A stretch of 64,000 nucleotides of DNA from Flavobacterium sp. Root935 (GCF_001429295.1 NZ_LMJL01000007.1:124381-188380); one strand, 5' to 3'. Counted from the stretch's first letter, positions 8,567-17,572 are shown. The notes: generated by a model not told the origin, from the sequence alone. Numbers and translations are program-made.

Positions 8567-11002
8567 ATGGAGAGCAAAAGAAGTTACACAGCACTCAAAG
8601 TTTTATTCAGCTATGTTGCATTATTGGCTTTGGTTGTTACAGTTGGATGGTTTTTATATTCTGAAAATGTCGTTTACAACAAACTGGAAGACAAAATTGC
8701 TTTCGAAAAAACCAAAATTCTTAGAGTCAGTAAACTTTTCTCGAACGTTTATAAAACAGAAAGTTTAGCAAGACAGACTATTCAAAATAACTCCGAAAAA
8801 GATTTTAAAAATTATTTGATCGAGACAGATTCGCTTCGTCTTCGCATCGATACTTTAAAACAAATTGTTACTACAGAATATCAAAAAACACTTTTGGACA
8901 GTGTGACTTATCTTTTATCTGAAAAGACTAAAAATATCAAGCAGTTAAAAGAAATTAAAAATAAAGCAGATGACGAAACTTCTGTAAATAATGCTATTGA
9001 CGAAATCACGAAAATGGAGTTTAATTTAAGAAAACTCGAACTTCAGGATTTCACCAAAAACCCAAACCAATTGGGAAGTTATCAGCGAGGCGTTTTACAG
9101 CGATATGTAGATTATCTCAATCAAAATATTCCAGACGACAGCACCAATACGTTGAGCAAAAAAGCTTCGGATTCTATTTTAGCAAATTCTAAAAAGCTGT
9201 TGAGCACCGTGAAAATGAAAGCTGAAAAGAAAAAAGAATCCCTAAATTTTGAAGAAAACAAACTGCTTCAAAACGAAATGGCGATTTCAGATCAGCTGCG
9301 AAAAGTACTTCGAATTATTGAACGAGAAATCATTATCAATTCGATAAAAAACAATTCACTAAAAGAAAAATCACTAAAAAGAGTCAATGAAATCGTGACG
9401 GCTTCTGCTGTTATTGGTTTATTGCTGACAGTGTTTTTCTCTATTTTAATTGTGAGTGATTATTCTAAATCACAGGTTTATAAAAAACAACTGGAAATTG
9501 CCAATTTCAAAACCAAAAACCTTCTTAAAAGCCGCGAGCAATTAATCTCGACTGTAAGCCACGATTTAAAAACTCCTTTGAGTACGATTGTGGGATATTC
9601 TGAACTTTTAGGAAATTCAGATATTAATACCAAGCAGTCTTATTTTGTAAAAAACATTAAAAATTCTTCTGAATATATTACACAGCTAGTACAGGATTTA
9701 TTGGACTTTTCGAAGATCGAAGCGGGAAAAATTGCCATCGAAAAAGTTCCGTTTTTACTTCCCGAAATTATTGAAGATGTTGCCAAAAACATTCAAACTG
9801 TTTACAAGGAAAAAAATATTGACCTGATTATTAATGTCGATGAAAAGTTTCAGAAACGCATTGTTGGTGATCCTTTTCGACTAAAACAAATCTTAACCAA
9901 TATTATTGGAAACGCATATAAATTTACAGAGGAAGGACATATTAGAATTGCCGCTTACGCGAATGAAGACCAGACTTTTACTATTTCTATTCAAGATACG
10001 GGAATTGGAATTGAAAAAGGAAATCAAAAATTAGTTTTTGAAGAATTTGCACAAGCCAATGAAAATATCGAGAAAAAATATGGTGGCACTGGTTTAGGAT
10101 TATCGATCTGCCAAAAGATTATTTCTATTTTGGGCGGAACTTTAAGTTTAGAAAGTATTTATGGCAAAGGAAGCACCTTTAAAGTTGAACTGCCATTAAT
10201 TTTTGATAATAGCCAGCCAACTACGACTAAAGTCAAAAACAAGCCATTAAAAAACACTAAAAAACAAACTTTTATTGTTGTTGACGATGACATTAATCTG
10301 TTGAATCTGACAAGTGGTGTTTTAAAACAAGAACAACATCAGGTTTTATCTTTTAGCAATCCTGCAAAGGCTTTAGAAACCATTCAAAACACGCCTTTTG
10401 ATTTTGTGATTACTGATATTCAGATGCCAGAAATCGACGGATTTTTGTTCTTAGAAAAGCTTCGTGAACTTCCTGATTCTGTTTTCAAAAATCAGCCCGT
10501 AATAGCGTTAACTGGTCGAACAGATTTGGACCTTTCGGTTTATAAAGAAGCTGGTTTTTCTACTGTTGTCAAAAAGCCATATTCGCCAAAAATTTTGCTC
10601 GAAACTATCCAGCATATTTTAGACAATGAAGAAATTCCGGATACTGAATTTTCAGAAACTGCAGAAAATCATTCTTCTCAAATGTATTCTTTAGATACTT
10701 TAAAAGATTTTCTTGGTCAAGATGAATCCGCTTTGAAAGAGGTTCTAAAATCTTTCATAGACAGCAGTATAGAAAATATAGGTCTTTTGAGCACGGCTAT
10801 ACAAGAAAACAATCACGACGAAATAAAATCGATTGCACATCGTATTGCGCCAATGTTTAAACAAATTCAGGCGAATGAAATTGGTGAGATTTTAAAGAAA
10901 TTAGAAAAAGACGATTTGAATACTTTAGATTTGGAAAGTATGTTTATCGATTTAAAAGAAAAAATGAATGTCTTTTTTGAAGAATTAAAACAAGAAGTAT
11001 AA
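8567..11002 (+). CDS. Hybrid sensor histidine kinase with receiver and Hpt domains
   Basis: 811 residues. Membrane helix 1 (about 14-31), a mostly helical periplasmic sensor region (32-276), membrane helix 2 (277-297), HisKA with phospho-acceptor H332 in T-V-S-H-D-L-K-T-P-L, HATPase (N-box near 445-449, D-T-G-I-G-I at 477-482, G-G-T-G-L-G-L near 506-512), receiver domain with D617 in V-I-T-D-I-Q-M-P, and a C-terminal Hpt domain with H758 in I-A-H-R-I-A-P. The separate Hpt His allows a phosphorelay to another receiver. The convergent neighbour is a sigma-54-type response regulator, the obvious partner. The sensor region has no recognisable PAS or Cache domain, so the signal is unknown. Confidence 0.93.
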   Translation: MESKRSYTALKVLFSYVALLALVVTVGWFLYSENVVYNKLEDKIAFEKTKILRVSKLFSNVYKTESLARQTIQNNSEKDFKNYLIETDSLRLRIDTLKQIVTTEYQKTLLDSVTYLLSEKTKNIKQLKEIKNKADDETSVNNAIDEITKMEFNLRKLELQDFTKNPNQLGSYQRGVLQRYVDYLNQNIPDDSTNTLSKKASDSILANSKKLLSTVKMKAEKKKESLNFEENKLLQNEMAISDQLRKVLRIIEREIIINSIKNNSLKEKSLKRVNEIVTASAVIGLLLTVFFSILIVSDYSKSQVYKKQLEIANFKTKNLLKSREQLISTVSHDLKTPLSTIVGYSELLGNSDINTKQSYFVKNIKNSSEYITQLVQDLLDFSKIEAGKIAIEKVPFLLPEIIEDVAKNIQTVYKEKNIDLIINVDEKFQKRIVGDPFRLKQILTNIIGNAYKFTEEGHIRIAAYANEDQTFTISIQDTGIGIEKGNQKLVFEEFAQANENIEKKYGGTGLGLSICQKIISILGGTLSLESIYGKGSTFKVELPLIFDNSQPTTTKVKNKPLKNTKKQTFIVVDDDINLLNLTSGVLKQEQHQVLSFSNPAKALETIQNTPFDFVITDIQMPEIDGFLFLEKLRELPDSVFKNQPVIALTGRTDLDLSVYKEAGFSTVVKKPYSPKILLETIQHILDNEEIPDTEFSETAENHSSQMYSLDTLKDFLGQDESALKEVLKSFIDSSIENIGLLSTAIQENNHDEIKSIAHRIAPMFKQIQANEIGEILKKLEKDDLNTLDLESMFIDLKEKMNVFFEELKQEV

Positions 11003-11006
11003 AAAA

Positions 11007-11034
11007 AGTAAAGCATTTTTTTAAATGCTTTACT
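11007..11034. terminator. Bidirectional terminator between kinase and regulator genes
   Basis: AGTAAAGCATTT / AAATGCTTTACT stem with a T-only loop, A tract on the left. It overlaps the stop codon of the regulator gene on the minus strand and lies 5 nt after the kinase stop. Confidence 0.85.
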
Positions 11035-12379
11035 CTATGTTGTATTGTTTCAATTTATTGTAAAGCGTCTTCCTAGTAATTTTTAAGAGCTTCGCTGCCT
11101 CCGATTTATTATTCTGTGCTTTTGATAAAGCGTGAATAATAGTCTCTCTTTCATTTTCAGATAATGACATTCCTGCTGCAGGCTGTTGTTTTTGAATTTG
11201 AAAAAATTCTGCTGGAAGTACATCACTTTCAATAAAATTACCACGAGATAAAAGAGTTGCACGTTTTACGCAATTCTGCAATTCTCTTAGATTTCCAGGC
11301 CAGCTATAATTTTGAAAAATAGAAACTACTTCTGGAGAAAATCCGATGATATCTTTATTTAACTGCTGATTTGCTTTTTCTAAGAAATAATCGGCAAAAA
11401 CCATTAAATCTTCATCACGATCTTTTAAAGATGGAGACTGAATCGAAAACTCGTTGATTCTATGGTATAAATCTTCTCTAAAATCGCCGTTTTTTACTGC
11501 CTCGCGCAAATCTTCATTTGTAGCTGTAATAATGCGTATATCGACGTTTATTTCTTTATTACTTCCAACGGGTTTAATTTTTCTTTCTTGAAGTGCTCTT
11601 AACAACTGAATTTGATTTTCGTATGAAAGATTTCCAATTTCATCCAAAAATAATGTTCCACCATTTGCTGCTTCAAAATAACCCATTTTATCACTGATCG
11701 CTCCTGTAAAAGATCCTTTTAAATGACCAAAAAATTCACTCGCAGCTAATTCTTTCGGAATAGCACCGCAGTCAACTGCTATAAAATTATTGTTTTTTCT
11801 CTGGCTTTGCTGATGTATACTTTTTGCAATAATTTCTTTTCCAGTTCCGCTTTCGCCGATAATTAAAACCGACATATCAGTAGGACTGACTAATTCAATA
11901 TGATCTAACAGTTTTTTAGAAGCAACAGAAATTCCTTTTACAAACTCATTTTCTGTAGAAACTGTTTTTTTGACTTTCTTTTTTTCTTTAACCGGAGTTT
12001 CGGTTTCGTCTTCCAGCTCTTGCGATTTTAGAGCGTTAGTAATAACTAATAAAACCTCATCGGGATTGAAAGGTTTAGAAATATAATCTGCCGCGCCATT
12101 CTTAATGGCTTTAACTGCAGTATTTACATCCGAATATCCCGTCATCAAAATGACTGGAATATTAGGGTATGAATTTTTGAATTCTGACATTAAAGCAATA
12201 CCGTCAAAATCAGGCAGACGAAGATCTGTCAAAATCAAATCGAAAGATTCGTTTTTAACTGCTGTACGCGCTTCTGCAGCAGAGAAAGCTATCGTTACAT
12301 CGTAAGCTTTTTTAATTAGAAATTTTTCTAATAATTTGCAAAACGCGATGTCATCTTCTATCAATAATATCTTCGGCAT
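11030..12379 (-). CDS. NtrC-type sigma-54-dependent response regulator
   Basis: 449 residues: receiver domain (D52 in L-T-D-L-R-L-P, acidic pair E-D-D at 8-10, K near 102), a lysine/glutamate-rich linker (about 125-145), AAA+ sigma-54 activation domain with Walker A G-E-S-G-T-G-K-E, the sigma-54 contact loop as G-S-F-T-G-A and Walker B G-T-L-F-L-D-E-I, and a Fis-type HTH at the C-terminus (N-K-S-E-A-A-K-L-L-K-I-T-R). It activates sigma-54 promoters after phosphorylation. It lies between its probable kinase and the five PepSY-like genes, which makes that array a candidate target. Confidence 0.94.
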   Translation of the reverse strand: MPKILLIEDDIAFCKLLEKFLIKKAYDVTIAFSAAEARTAVKNESFDLILTDLRLPDFDGIALMSEFKNSYPNIPVILMTGYSDVNTAVKAIKNGAADYISKPFNPDEVLLVITNALKSQELEDETETPVKEKKKVKKTVSTENEFVKGISVASKKLLDHIELVSPTDMSVLIIGESGTGKEIIAKSIHQQSQRKNNNFIAVDCGAIPKELAASEFFGHLKGSFTGAISDKMGYFEAANGGTLFLDEIGNLSYENQIQLLRALQERKIKPVGSNKEINVDIRIITATNEDLREAVKNGDFREDLYHRINEFSIQSPSLKDRDEDLMVFADYFLEKANQQLNKDIIGFSPEVVSIFQNYSWPGNLRELQNCVKRATLLSRGNFIESDVLPAEFFQIQKQQPAAGMSLSENERETIIHALSKAQNNKSEAAKLLKITRKTLYNKLKQYNIE

Positions 12380-12446
12380 TTGAGTTTAGGGAGTTTTTTG
12401 CTAAAATAAGACTATTAAAATTGTATTTTCACAAAATTATGCAAAA

Positions 12447-12477
12447 AAAAAGAGATTGCACGTCGCAATCTCTTTTT
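12447..12477 (-). terminator. Terminator of the PepSY-like array
   Basis: AGAGATTGC / GCAATCTCT stem (12451-12473) with A and T tracts on either side. It separates the last PepSY-like gene from the response regulator gene, so the array and the regulator need not share a transcript. Confidence 0.85.
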
Positions 12478-12507
12478 CACCAAAAACATAAATCTAAATT
12501 CACCTAA

Positions 12508-12804
12508 TTATATCTTCAACCAGTTACCATTGACATCTGAGTAAACAGTAGCCTTTTGGTCTCCAACTGATATTTCGAGTTTATACTCTTTTTTTTCGTT
12601 TACAAATGCTTTCTCCAATTTTGCACCTGGATAAGCTGTCTGCAAGGCTGTTTTTACAGCTGCAGGCACAGCATCTGCAGCAACTTCTGTATATTCGGAC
12701 TGAATAATGACAGTAGTTTTAATATCTTCTGAAACTGGCAATACATCTGCATGAATTGACATTGTTCCAAAAAGGATAACTGCTGATAACATTAATTTTT
12801 TCAT
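12508..12804 (-). CDS. Secreted PepSY-like protein, paralogue 5 of a tandem array
   Basis: 98 residues: signal peptide (M-K-K-L-M-L-S-A, ends near H-A-D) and one PepSY-like domain (family formerly DUF2874). The signature is E-V-A-A-D-A-V-P-A-A-V-K, then A-Y-P-G-A-K-L-E-K-A, E-Y-K-L-E-I and a C-terminal beta hairpin with D-V-N-G-N-W. PepSY-like domains are small periplasmic folds thought to bind peptides or inhibit enzymes; the exact role is not known. It is the most downstream gene of five, 15 bp from its neighbour, and probably translated from the common mRNA. Confidence 0.85.
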   Translation of the reverse strand: MKKLMLSAVILFGTMSIHADVLPVSEDIKTTVIIQSEYTEVAADAVPAAVKTALQTAYPGAKLEKAFVNEKKEYKLEISVGDQKATVYSDVNGNWLKI

Positions 12805-12819
12805 GATGCTGATTTTTAA

Positions 12820-13113
12820 TTATTTTTTAATGATATTACCAGAAGCATCTGTAAAAATAGTATACTTCTTGTCTCCATTTGAAATCTCAAGTTTGTACTC
12901 GTTTTTCTCGTTTTTATAAGCTTTTTCAAGCTTAGTTTTCGGGAAAGATTTTTCAACTGTAGACTTTACTGCTGCTGGAACGGCGTCTGCAGCTACTTCA
13001 GTAAATTCATCTTGAATTAGTACTGATTGAGAAATCGAAATTGCTGGCAGTATAGCGGCATTTACCGATAAACTTCCTAAAACAATCGCTGCTGATAAGA
13101 TTAACTTTTTCAT
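12820..13113 (-). CDS. Secreted PepSY-like protein, paralogue 4
   Basis: 97 residues. The signal peptide M-K-K-L-I-L-S-A-A-I-V-L-G-S-L-S is nearly identical to that of paralogue 3, showing recent duplication. The mature domain keeps V-P-A-A-V-K, F-P-K-T-K-L-E-K-A-Y-K-N-E, E-Y-K-L-E-I and a final D-A-S-G-N. It shares F-T-E-V-A-A-D-A-V-P with paralogue 5, suggesting those two diverged from each other after the leader was copied. Spacing to the next gene upstream is 18 bp. Confidence 0.85.
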   Translation of the reverse strand: MKKLILSAAIVLGSLSVNAAILPAISISQSVLIQDEFTEVAADAVPAAVKSTVEKSFPKTKLEKAYKNEKNEYKLEISNGDKKYTIFTDASGNIIKK

Positions 13114-13131
13114 AATATTGTGGTTTAAAAA

Positions 13132-13422
13132 TTATTTTTTAAGAATGTTACCAGAAGCGTCTGTAAAGACAATTGACTTTTCACCTCTAACAGTGATCTC
13201 AATTTTGTACTCCTTTTTGTCATTTACCCATGCTTTTTCAAGCACTACACCAGGATAAGCCTCGTCTAAGCCTTTCTTTACAGCTGCCGGAACTCCGTCT
13301 ACTTCTTTATATCCATCCTGATCATTAACTGTCTGTACCATTGGGCTGGTTACAGCAGTGGTTTCTGCGTGCATCGACAAACTGCCTAAAACAATTGCTG
13401 CCGATAGAATCAACTTTTTCAT
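13132..13422 (-). CDS. Secreted PepSY-like protein, paralogue 3
   Basis: 96 residues with the same signal peptide as paralogue 4 and a PepSY-like domain: Y-K-E-V-D-G-V-P-A-A-V-K-K, A-Y-P-G-V-V-L-E-K-A-W-V-N, E-Y-K-I-E-I, and F-T-D-A-S-G-N. It is the most acidic at the mature N-terminus (N-D-Q-D-G) and lacks the A-A-D-A insertion of paralogues 4 and 5. Same strand, 29 bp from paralogue 2. Confidence 0.85.
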   Translation of the reverse strand: MKKLILSAAIVLGSLSMHAETTAVTSPMVQTVNDQDGYKEVDGVPAAVKKGLDEAYPGVVLEKAWVNDKKEYKIEITVRGEKSIVFTDASGNILKK

Positions 13423-13451
13423 AGTAATAGTTTTTAAGGGTTAGTCTTAGA

Positions 13452-13748
13452 TTATTTTTTAATCCAAGTTCCGTCTGCGTTTGCAAAAAGATTTCCTGTT
13501 TTATCTCCAACAGTTACTTCTAACTTGTACTCAGATTTTGTGTTTTTAAATGCTTTAGTAAGCACAGCATCTGGATATGCTTTTTTAAGAGCATCTGTTA
13601 CTGCTGTTGGAAGCTCTTCCAATTTAATTTCTGTATAATCATCTTGGATAGAGATTGTTTTTACGATAGTATTTGAAATTGGCGAAGTTGAAGCAAATGA
13701 TGTTAAACCTCCCAAAACGATTGCGGCTGATAAAAATAAATTTTTCAT
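13452..13748 (-). CDS. Secreted PepSY-like protein, paralogue 2
   Basis: 98 residues; signal peptide M-K-N-L-F-L-S-A-A-I-V-L-G and mature domain with Y-T-E-I-K-L-E-E-L-P, A-Y-P-D-A-V, E-Y-K-L-E-V and ending N-A-D-G-T-W-I-K-K. About three quarters of its residues match paralogue 1, the closest pair in the array. A 75-bp gap to paralogue 1 could hold a secondary promoter but no clear element is visible. Confidence 0.85.
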   Translation of the reverse strand: MKNLFLSAAIVLGGLTSFASTSPISNTIVKTISIQDDYTEIKLEELPTAVTDALKKAYPDAVLTKAFKNTKSEYKLEVTVGDKTGNLFANADGTWIKK

Positions 13749-13823
13749 GATAGTTATATTTTAATGTTGTTAATTTTATTTTAGTATTCTTGAACTGGAT
13801 TTTCACACCAATCTATTTTTAGA

Positions 13824-14120
13824 TTATTTTTTAATCCAAGTTCCGTCTGCATTAGCGAAAAGATTTCCAACTTTGTCACCAACAGTAACGTCAAGTTTGT
13901 ACTCTGATTTTTCGTTTTTATATGCTTTTGTAATTACTGCTTCTGGATATGCTTTTTTCAAAGCTTCTGTAATTGCAGCTGGTAATTCTTCTAATTTGAT
14001 CTCTGTGTATTCGTCTTCAATAGAAATCGTTTTTACGATTGTATTTGTTACTTGTGTATTTGAAGCGAATGAAGTTAAACTTCCTAAGACAATTGCGGCT
14101 GATAAAAATAAATTTTTCAT
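13824..14120 (-). CDS. Secreted PepSY-like protein, paralogue 1 (first gene of the array)
   Basis: 98 residues with the leader M-K-N-L-F-L-S-A-A-I-V-L-G-S-L-T, E-I-K-L-E-E-L-P-A-A-I-T, A-Y-P-E-A-V-I-T-K-A-Y and C-terminal N-A-D-G-T-W-I-K-K. As the promoter-proximal gene it follows a roughly 320-bp upstream region containing a sigma-54-like -24 element and inverted repeats, which suggests regulated expression of the whole set. Function of the family is not established; periplasmic location is clear from the leader. Confidence 0.87.
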   Translation of the reverse strand: MKNLFLSAAIVLGSLTSFASNTQVTNTIVKTISIEDEYTEIKLEELPAAITEALKKAYPEAVITKAYKNEKSEYKLDVTVGDKVGNLFANADGTWIKK

Positions 14121-14184
14121 AACGTATATATTTAATATTAATAGTTGTTTACGCTTTAGGTAATGAAATTATTATGCCGTAATA

Positions 14185-14202
14185 GAAAAGAACTGTGCCA
14201 AA
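14185..14202 (-). promoter_or_regulatory. Candidate sigma-54 promoter (-24 element strong, -12 weak)
   Basis: On the minus strand a TTTGGCAC motif (14202-14195) matches the sigma-54 -24 consensus TTGGCAC exactly. At the proper 10-nt distance the -12 dinucleotide is TT instead of GC, so the match is partial. Two further GGCAT motifs flank it (near 14177 and 14242). It lies 75 bp upstream of the first PepSY-like gene, next to a gene for a sigma-54 activator. Confidence 0.35.
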
Positions 14203-14208
14203 CGCCAT

Positions 14209-14231
14209 AAACCCTTATTTTTAAAGGGTTT
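14209..14231. promoter_or_regulatory. Inverted repeat upstream of the PepSY array (possible activator site)
   Basis: AAACCCTT / AAGGGTTT, 8-bp arms and 7-bp centre, lying just upstream of the sigma-54-like element with respect to the array. Further upstream (14266-14312) GTGTGTAA occurs twice and is followed by AAACAC and AGTGTAA. Any of these could be bound by the neighbouring NtrC-type regulator. The repeat lacks a T tract on the array side and so is not an obvious terminator. Confidence 0.35.
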
Positions 14232-14438
14232 GATTAATTATGCCAAAAAAAGATAAATTTCAAAAAGTGTGTAAAAGATAAAAAAGGTGTGTAATAAGTA
14301 AACACTTAAAGTGTAACCTTAGAAGAAATTTCAAATTTTAAAATTCCAAATTCCAATGTTTGAGATTCAAATTATAACTCCAAGTTGGAATTTGGAGTTT
14401 ATTTATTGGAATTTTAAATAAAGTGCATATAAAAGAAA

Positions 14439-14467
14439 AAAGGCTGTCAAAAAAATTGACAGCCTTT
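14439..14467 (-). terminator. Terminator of the accB-accC operon
   Basis: AAAGGCTGTCAA / TTGACAGCCTTT, 12-bp stem, 5-nt loop, A-rich on the downstream (left) side so that the minus-strand RNA ends in U residues. It lies 5 nt after the accC stop codon. Confidence 0.88.
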
Positions 14468-14471
14468 ATAA

Positions 14472-15818
14472 TTATTCTGGATCTTTCATTTTAAATGTAT
14501 CCATAAATGCAGTTGTATAATCTCCTGCAATATATTGTGGATCATCCATTAATTGTCTATGGAAAGGTATTGTAGTTTTTACACCTTCAATTACGAACTC
14601 GTCCAAAGCTCTACGCATTTTGCTGATAGCTTCTTCACGAGACTGCGCTGTTGTAATTAACTTAGCAATCATAGAATCGTAGTTTGGCGGGATACTATAA
14701 CCTGAATATACGTGAGTATCTAAACGTACTCCGTGTCCTCCTGGCATATGAAGCGTAGTAATTTTTCCTGGTGAAGGACGAAAATCGTTATAAGGATCTT
14801 CAGCATTAATACGACATTCGATAGCGTGTAATTCTGGAAGATAGTTTTTACCAGAAATTGGAATTCCAGCAGCAACCATAATCTGCTCACGGATCAAATC
14901 ATAATCAATAACTTGTTCTGTGATTGGATGCTCAACTTGGATACGAGTATTCATTTCCATAAAATAGAAGTTTCTGTGTTTGTCCACTAAAAATTCTACA
15001 GTTCCAGCTCCTTCGTATTTAATGAATTCAGCCGCTTTTACAGCCGCTTCTCCCATTCTTGTACGTAAGTCATCTGTCATGAAAGGTGAAGGAGTTTCTT
15101 CAGTAAGTTTTTGGTGACGACGTTGTACAGAGCAGTCTCTTTCAGAAAGGTGACAGGCTTTTCCGTAAGAATCGCCAACAACTTGAATTTCGATATGGCG
15201 TGGTTCTTCAATAAGCTTTTCCATGTACATTCCGTCATTTCCGAATGCAGCAGCAGCTTCTTGACGCGCGCTTTCCCAAGCTTTTAAAAGCTCTTCTTCT
15301 TTCCAGATAGCACGCATTCCTTTTCCACCACCACCAGCAGTAGCTTTCATCATAACTGGATAACCAATTTCTTTAGCTACTTTTTGTGCATGCTCGTAAG
15401 ATTCTAATAATCCGTCTGAACCTGGCACACAAGGAACTCCTGCTGCTTTCATTGTAGCTTTTGCAGAAGCTTTATCACCCATTCTGTCAATCATTTCTGG
15501 AGCAGCACCGATAAATTTAATTCCGTGCTCTTGACAAATTTTTGAGAATTTAGCATTCTCAGAAAGAAAACCGTATCCTGGGTGTATTGCATCTGCATTT
15601 GTAATTTCTGCAGCTGCAATGATATTTGACATTTTCAAATACGATAAGTTACTCGGAGGAGGACCAATACAAACCGCTTCATCAGCAAATTTAACATGTA
15701 AACTTTCTGCGTCGGCTGTAGAGTAAACTGCAACAGTTTTGATTCCCATTTCCTTACATGTACGAATTACACGAAGTGCAATTTCTCCTCTATTCGCAAT
15801 TAATATTTTTTTAAACAT
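14472..15818 (-). CDS. accC: Acetyl-CoA carboxylase, biotin carboxylase subunit
   Basis: 448 residues, the standard AccC length. It carboxylates the biotin of AccB with ATP and bicarbonate, the first step of fatty-acid synthesis. N-terminal [10 protein letters not shown], the ATP-grasp glycine loop G-G-G-G-K-G-M-R, the bicarbonate/biotin site [10 protein letters not shown] and [11 protein letters not shown] are all intact. accB and fabH lie upstream on the same strand, giving one fatty-acid operon. Confidence 0.97.
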   Translation of the reverse strand: MFKKILIANRGEIALRVIRTCKEMGIKTVAVYSTADAESLHVKFADEAVCIGPPPSNLSYLKMSNIIAAAEITNADAIHPGYGFLSENAKFSKICQEHGIKFIGAAPEMIDRMGDKASAKATMKAAGVPCVPGSDGLLESYEHAQKVAKEIGYPVMMKATAGGGGKGMRAIWKEEELLKAWESARQEAAAAFGNDGMYMEKLIEEPRHIEIQVVGDSYGKACHLSERDCSVQRRHQKLTEETPSPFMTDDLRTRMGEAAVKAAEFIKYEGAGTVEFLVDKHRNFYFMEMNTRIQVEHPITEQVIDYDLIREQIMVAAGIPISGKNYLPELHAIECRINAEDPYNDFRPSPGKITTLHMPGGHGVRLDTHVYSGYSIPPNYDSMIAKLITTAQSREEAISKMRRALDEFVIEGVKTTIPFHRQLMDDPQYIAGDYTTAFMDTFKMKDPE

Positions 15819-15936
15819 CTTATTTTAATTAGATAATTAGATAATTAGACAATTTGATAATTAGATAATTTTAGATGATTAACAAAACTTATATTATGAA
15901 CCATTCTAAAATCTAAAATCTAAAATCTAAATTTAT
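15819..15936. repeat. Short AT-rich tandem repeats between accB and accC
   Basis: ATTAGATAATTAGATAATTAGACAATTTGATAATT is a run of 9-10-bp units of the form GATAATTA; after a gap TCTAAAATC recurs as three head-to-tail AAAATCTA units (about 15903-15926). Such arrays are common in Flavobacterium intergenic DNA. No gene fits here. Confidence 0.65.
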
Positions 15937-16422
15937 TTATGATGGATCTACTAAGAATAAAGGTTGGTCAAATTCTACTGGAGACATATCGTCAACAAGA
16001 ATTTTTACAATTTTACCAGAAACTTCAGATTCGATTTCGTTGAATAATTTCATTGCTTCAATTACACAAAGAACATCTCCTTTTGAAATAGTGCTTCCTA
16101 CTTCTGTGAAAACTGGTTTGTCTGGAGATGGTTTTCTATAAAAAGTTCCAATGATTGGAGATTTTATAGTTATGTATTTAGAATCGTTAGCAGCTGGTGC
16201 TTCTGGAGTTACATTTACAACTGTTGGAGCAGTAACTTGTGGAGCTGTTACCTGAGGTAAAGCTGCCTGAGTTGGTAATTGCTGCACGTAAGTTGCCTCA
16301 GTTACATTTGTTTCTAAAGTTGTTCTGATCGTGATTTTTACATCATCCATTTCTAACTTCACTTCTGCAACGCCCGAATTTGCAACAAATTTGATTAGGT
16401 TTTGAATTTCTTTTAAATCCAT
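15937..16422 (-). CDS. accB: Acetyl-CoA carboxylase, biotin carboxyl carrier protein
   Basis: 161 residues: an N-terminal helix-strand region, a Pro/Thr/Val-rich linker (about 45-78), and a C-terminal biotinyl domain whose biotin lysine lies in [11 protein letters not shown]. AccB carries carboxybiotin between AccC and the carboxyltransferase. Length and domain order are normal. It is 23 bp downstream of fabH. Confidence 0.96.
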   Translation of the reverse strand: MDLKEIQNLIKFVANSGVAEVKLEMDDVKITIRTTLETNVTEATYVQQLPTQAALPQVTAPQVTAPTVVNVTPEAPAANDSKYITIKSPIIGTFYRKPSPDKPVFTEVGSTISKGDVLCVIEAMKLFNEIESEVSGKIVKILVDDMSPVEFDQPLFLVDPS

Positions 16423-16445
16423 AATGATTCGTTTTTAGTTTTAAT

Positions 16446-17444
16446 TTATTTCTTATCGTAAGCCCATTTTAAATAGATAGATCCCCAAGTGAATCCACCA
16501 CCAAAAGCAGCAAAGATAACATTATCTCCTTTTTTAAGCTTATCTTCAAAATCTGCCAATACTAATGGTAAAGTTCCAGAAGTAGTATTACCATATCTTT
16601 CGATATTTACTAATACTTTAGAATCATCCAATTCCAATCTTCCAGCAGTAGCATCAATAATACGTTTGTTAGCTTGGTGTGGCACTAACCAATCTACATC
16701 TTGATTTGTCAAATTATTTCTTTGTAAAATCAATTCGCTGGCATCGGCCATATTAGTCACAGCATATTTGAAAACAGTTTTTCCGTCTTGCATAATATTG
16801 TGCTGTCTGTTTTTTACAGTTTCTTCAGAAGGCGGAATCAAAGATCCTCCAGCTGGAATTTTAAGAAAATCGCGTCCTACACCGTCACTTCTTAAGTATT
16901 CATCCTGCAAACCTAGACCTTCGTAATTTGGTTCAAAAAGAACTGCACCAGCTCCATCACCAAAAATAATACAAGTTGCTCTGTCTGTATAATCTACAAT
17001 TGATGACATTTTATCGGCACCAATTAAAAGTACTTTTTTGTAACGTCCTGACTGAACATAAGCTGCAGCAGTAGACATTCCGTATAAGAAACTTGAACAT
17101 GCAGCCTGCAGATCGTATGCAAATGCATTTGTAGCCCCAATTTCTGTTGCAACAAATACTCCTGTAGAAGCCACCATCATATCTGGTGTTGCTGTTGCCA
17201 TTATAATCATATCAATCTCTAAAGGATCAATATTTGCTTTTGCAATTAAATCTTGCGCTGCTTTTATAGCAAGATAAGATGTGCCTTTATCAGCATCTTT
17301 AAGAATTCTTCTCTCTTTAATTCCTGTTCGAGTAGTAATCCACTCGTCATTGGTATCAACCATTGTTTCTAAAACTTTGTTAGAAAGTACAAAGTCAGGA
17401 ACGTAAGCGCCAACAGCGGTAATAGCGGCTGTGATTTTATTCAT
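16446..17444 (-). CDS. fabH: 3-oxoacyl-ACP synthase III (KAS III)
   Basis: 332 residues, normal for FabH, which condenses acetyl-CoA with malonyl-ACP to begin fatty-acid elongation. The Cys-His-Asn triad is visible: Cys in L-Q-A-A-C-S-S-F, His in V-P-H-Q-A-N-K-R-I, Asn in R-Y-G-N-T-T-S-G-T. The G-G-G-F-T-W-G C-terminal motif is intact. Its place after rpmF and a yceD-like gene repeats the classical yceD-rpmF-(plsX)-fabH order, with plsX missing. Confidence 0.96.
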   Translation of the reverse strand: MNKITAAITAVGAYVPDFVLSNKVLETMVDTNDEWITTRTGIKERRILKDADKGTSYLAIKAAQDLIAKANIDPLEIDMIIMATATPDMMVASTGVFVATEIGATNAFAYDLQAACSSFLYGMSTAAAYVQSGRYKKVLLIGADKMSSIVDYTDRATCIIFGDGAGAVLFEPNYEGLGLQDEYLRSDGVGRDFLKIPAGGSLIPPSEETVKNRQHNIMQDGKTVFKYAVTNMADASELILQRNNLTNQDVDWLVPHQANKRIIDATAGRLELDDSKVLVNIERYGNTTSGTLPLVLADFEDKLKKGDNVIFAAFGGGFTWGSIYLKWAYDKK

Positions 17445-17572
17445 TATATTCTATTATTTCCTTTCAAATACTGCGATTTGAAAAATTTTTAAAAGACTTG
17501 AAAATTACAAAAAAAAACGAAGCGATTTTGTCTATATTTTCTTAAAAAACAAAAATTATAACCAACAAAAAA

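Noticed and set aside
14408-14470. A possible small RNA between the PepSY array and accC
   Set aside because: The only structure is the operon terminator; no promoter is visible.
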